Of a stretch of DNA of 6,002 nt, positions 5,370 through 6,002 are shown piece after piece. The DNA is from an uncultured Oscillospiraceae bacterium (lineage in GTDB: Bacteria; Bacillota_A; Clostridia; Oscillospirales; Oscillospiraceae), in NCBI GenBank assembly GCA_910584605.1, contig CAJUAW010000146.1:1-6002 (forward strand). The letters are read 5' to 3'. The notes under the pieces are model-generated. The model saw nothing but the letters and a program-made list of their open reading frames with translations. It did not search any database and had not been told where the DNA came from. Each line of letters begins with the position of its first letter. Positions within the stretch are counted from its first letter, which is position 1. The position numbers were made by a program, and so were the translations under genes.

Positions 5370-5671
5370 AGGGCGCGCCCATTGACAAGGCCCTGTGCGA
5401 ATACCTGAAGAAATACCGCCGTGGACAGGAAAGCGCGGCCTCCAGCAAGGAGTTGGAGGCCGCGTTCCACGTCAAGGGGACGGAACTGCGGCGGGCCGTC
5501 AACCGCCTGCGCTGTGACGGCCACCCCATTTGCAGCGACGCCACCGGCTACTTCTACGCGGCGCGGCAGTCGGAGGTCAGGGCCACCGTTGCCCAGCTCA
5601 CCGGGCGCATTTCCAAAATCGCCGCCGCCACAAAGGGGCTGCTGAAATCTTATGAAGAAAAGGAGGGATAA
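5366..5671 (+). CDS. Probable winged-helix DNA-binding protein, 101 aa
   Basis: GTG 5366 follows AGGGGTG (5352-5358) by 7 bases and overlaps the preceding stop, so it is translated by coupling. Residues 26-36 (SSKELEAAFHV) and 38-52 (GTELRRAVNRLRCDG) fit a helix-turn-helix with the second helix as recognition helix. HPICSDATGYFYA (53-65) fits the following beta wing. The remaining residues (69-101) form a helix rich in Ala and Lys/Arg that could dimerise. Such small winged-helix proteins usually bind DNA as regulators or replication accessory factors; the particular role here is inferred from fold pattern only. Being just ahead of the giant ArdC-like/helicase gene, it may regulate the operon or assist DNA processing. 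No catalytic residues seen. Confidence 0.72.
   Translation: MKGAPIDKALCEYLKKYRRGQESAASSKELEAAFHVKGTELRRAVNRLRCDGHPICSDATGYFYAARQSEVRATVAQLTGRISKIAAATKGLLKSYEEKEG
5434..5464 (+). repeat. 11-bp perfect inverted repeat within the winged-helix gene
   Basis: CGCGGCCTCCA at 5434-5444 is the exact complement of TGGAGGCCGCG at 5454-5464 with a 9-base loop. It falls in the codons for residues 24-33 near the helix-turn-helix. It could be a self-binding operator or an mRNA hairpin, but GC-rich codons for Ala, Ser and Glu can make such symmetry by chance. Confidence 0.4.
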
Positions 5672-5674
5672 ATC

Positions 5675-6002
5675 GTGGCTAAAAAATTGGAATCCATTAT
5701 CCAGCTCGCGGCAGAAAAGGCCCATGAAATATCAGCCAACAGCGGGAACTATATGGCGTTCCTGACCACCGCCGCCCACAACTTCAAATACAATTTCCGC
5801 GACCAGCTTTTGATTTACGCCCAAAAGCCGGACGCCACCGCCTGCGCTGAAATCGAGTTCTGGAACAAGTACGGGCGGTGGGTGAACCGGGGCACCACGG
5901 GGATCGCCCTGCTGGTGGATACCGACCAAGGCTATAAACTGCGGCACGTCTTTGATATGTCCGACACCAACAGCCGGGAGGTGCGCACCATCCCCATCTG
6001 GC
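5675..6002 (+). CDS. N-terminus of a giant ArdC-like/SNF2-helicase ICE protein, 3' end outside the window
   Basis: GTG 5675 follows AGGAGGG (5661-5667) by 7 bases and lies 3 bases after the stop of the previous gene; the frame stays open to the window edge (109 complete codons). Residues 5-30 are helical (LESIIQLAAEKAHEI...NYMAFLTTAA). 'NFKYNFRDQLLIYAQKPDAT' (36-55) and 'CAEIEFWNKYGRWVNRGTTG' plus 'IALLV' (57-81) match, from family knowledge, the N-terminal ssDNA-binding ArdC-like domain that opens very long (often 2000+ aa) proteins of Clostridia conjugative elements carrying helicase and sometimes methyltransferase domains. ArdC-type domains are linked to anti-restriction and protection of transferred single-stranded DNA. 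Only the first domain is seen here; the helicase part is expected, not observed. A stand-alone ArdC-like protein is the alternative. Confidence 0.8.
   Translation, partial: MAKKLESIIQLAAEKAHEISANSGNYMAFLTTAAHNFKYNFRDQLLIYAQKPDATACAEIEFWNKYGRWVNRGTTGIALLVDTDQGYKLRHVFDMSDTNSREVRTIPIW

Larger units (their letters stand above)
1..6002. mobile_element. Internal part of a Clostridia-type integrative and conjugative element
   Basis: No end, integrase or attachment site is visible, so this is judged from gene content only. All genes run in one direction and are densely packed. They include families that recur together in conjugative elements of gut Clostridia: a CnaB/SpaA surface protein, a PAPS-reductase-family protein, a phage-like cytosine methyltransferase, a 314-aa protein with the 'RLNP.KGE...RRDWLD.HMK.AE.GIRFI.PHY' signature, and an ArdC-like N-terminus of the type found on giant helicase proteins. 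The association is recalled knowledge, not a database result. A prophage or a decayed island is the main alternative. Confidence 0.75.

Noticed and set aside
1..6002. tRNA, rRNA, CRISPR array, insertion sequence or attachment site
   Set aside because: No cloverleaf pattern, regularly spaced repeat, transposase or integrase motif was seen in reading through the window.

Overview
The window looks like a slice of an integrative and conjugative element (ICE, conjugative-transposon type) from a GC-rich gut-type member of the Clostridia/Bacillota. The grounds are strong Shine-Dalgarno sequences (AAGGAGG, AAAGGAG), frequent GTG/TTG starts, roughly 55-65% GC by eye, and a run of ICE cargo genes that I recognise by family: a SpaA/CnaB-type surface protein, a PAPS-reductase-family protein, a C5 cytosine methyltransferase, two element-type proteins of unknown function, and the start of a giant helicase/ArdC-like protein. 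All supported genes are on the + strand. The species cannot be named from the sequence.

Layout. Bases 1-1077 are the 3' end of a large surface protein with CnaB-like domains and an LPRTG motif placed at the extreme C-terminus (no membrane anchor follows). A GC-rich hairpin, a good sigma-A-like promoter (1129-1157) and a 50-codon gene (1184-1336) follow. A compact intergenic segment (1337-1430) contains nested inverted repeats. One arm is an exact complement of the next ribosome binding site; the inner hairpin is followed by five T residues. It leads into a 24-codon TTG-started ORF (1431-1505), which overlaps the PAPS-reductase-family gene (1495-2298). Next come a 59-aa charged protein (2301-2480), an unrecognised 196-aa protein (2486-3076), the methyltransferase (3073-4419), a 314-aa element-type protein (4425-5369), a 101-aa probable winged-helix protein (5366-5671), and the 5' end of the giant ArdC-like/helicase gene (5675 to the window edge).

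From 1431 on, the genes overlap by 4-11 bases or are separated by 2-5 bases, so they look like one translationally coupled operon. A plausible reading is that the element carries nucleic-acid modification and handling functions (PP-loop enzyme, cytosine methyltransferase, ArdC/helicase protein, small DNA-binding protein) that help it survive entry into a new host. This role is inference.

The two most notable observations are: (1) the methyltransferase is circularly permuted, with motifs in the order IV-VI-VIII-target recognition-IX-X-I-II/III instead of I to X; and (2) the leader of the operon (1346-1425) can fold so that the first ribosome binding site is sequestered around a terminator-like hairpin.
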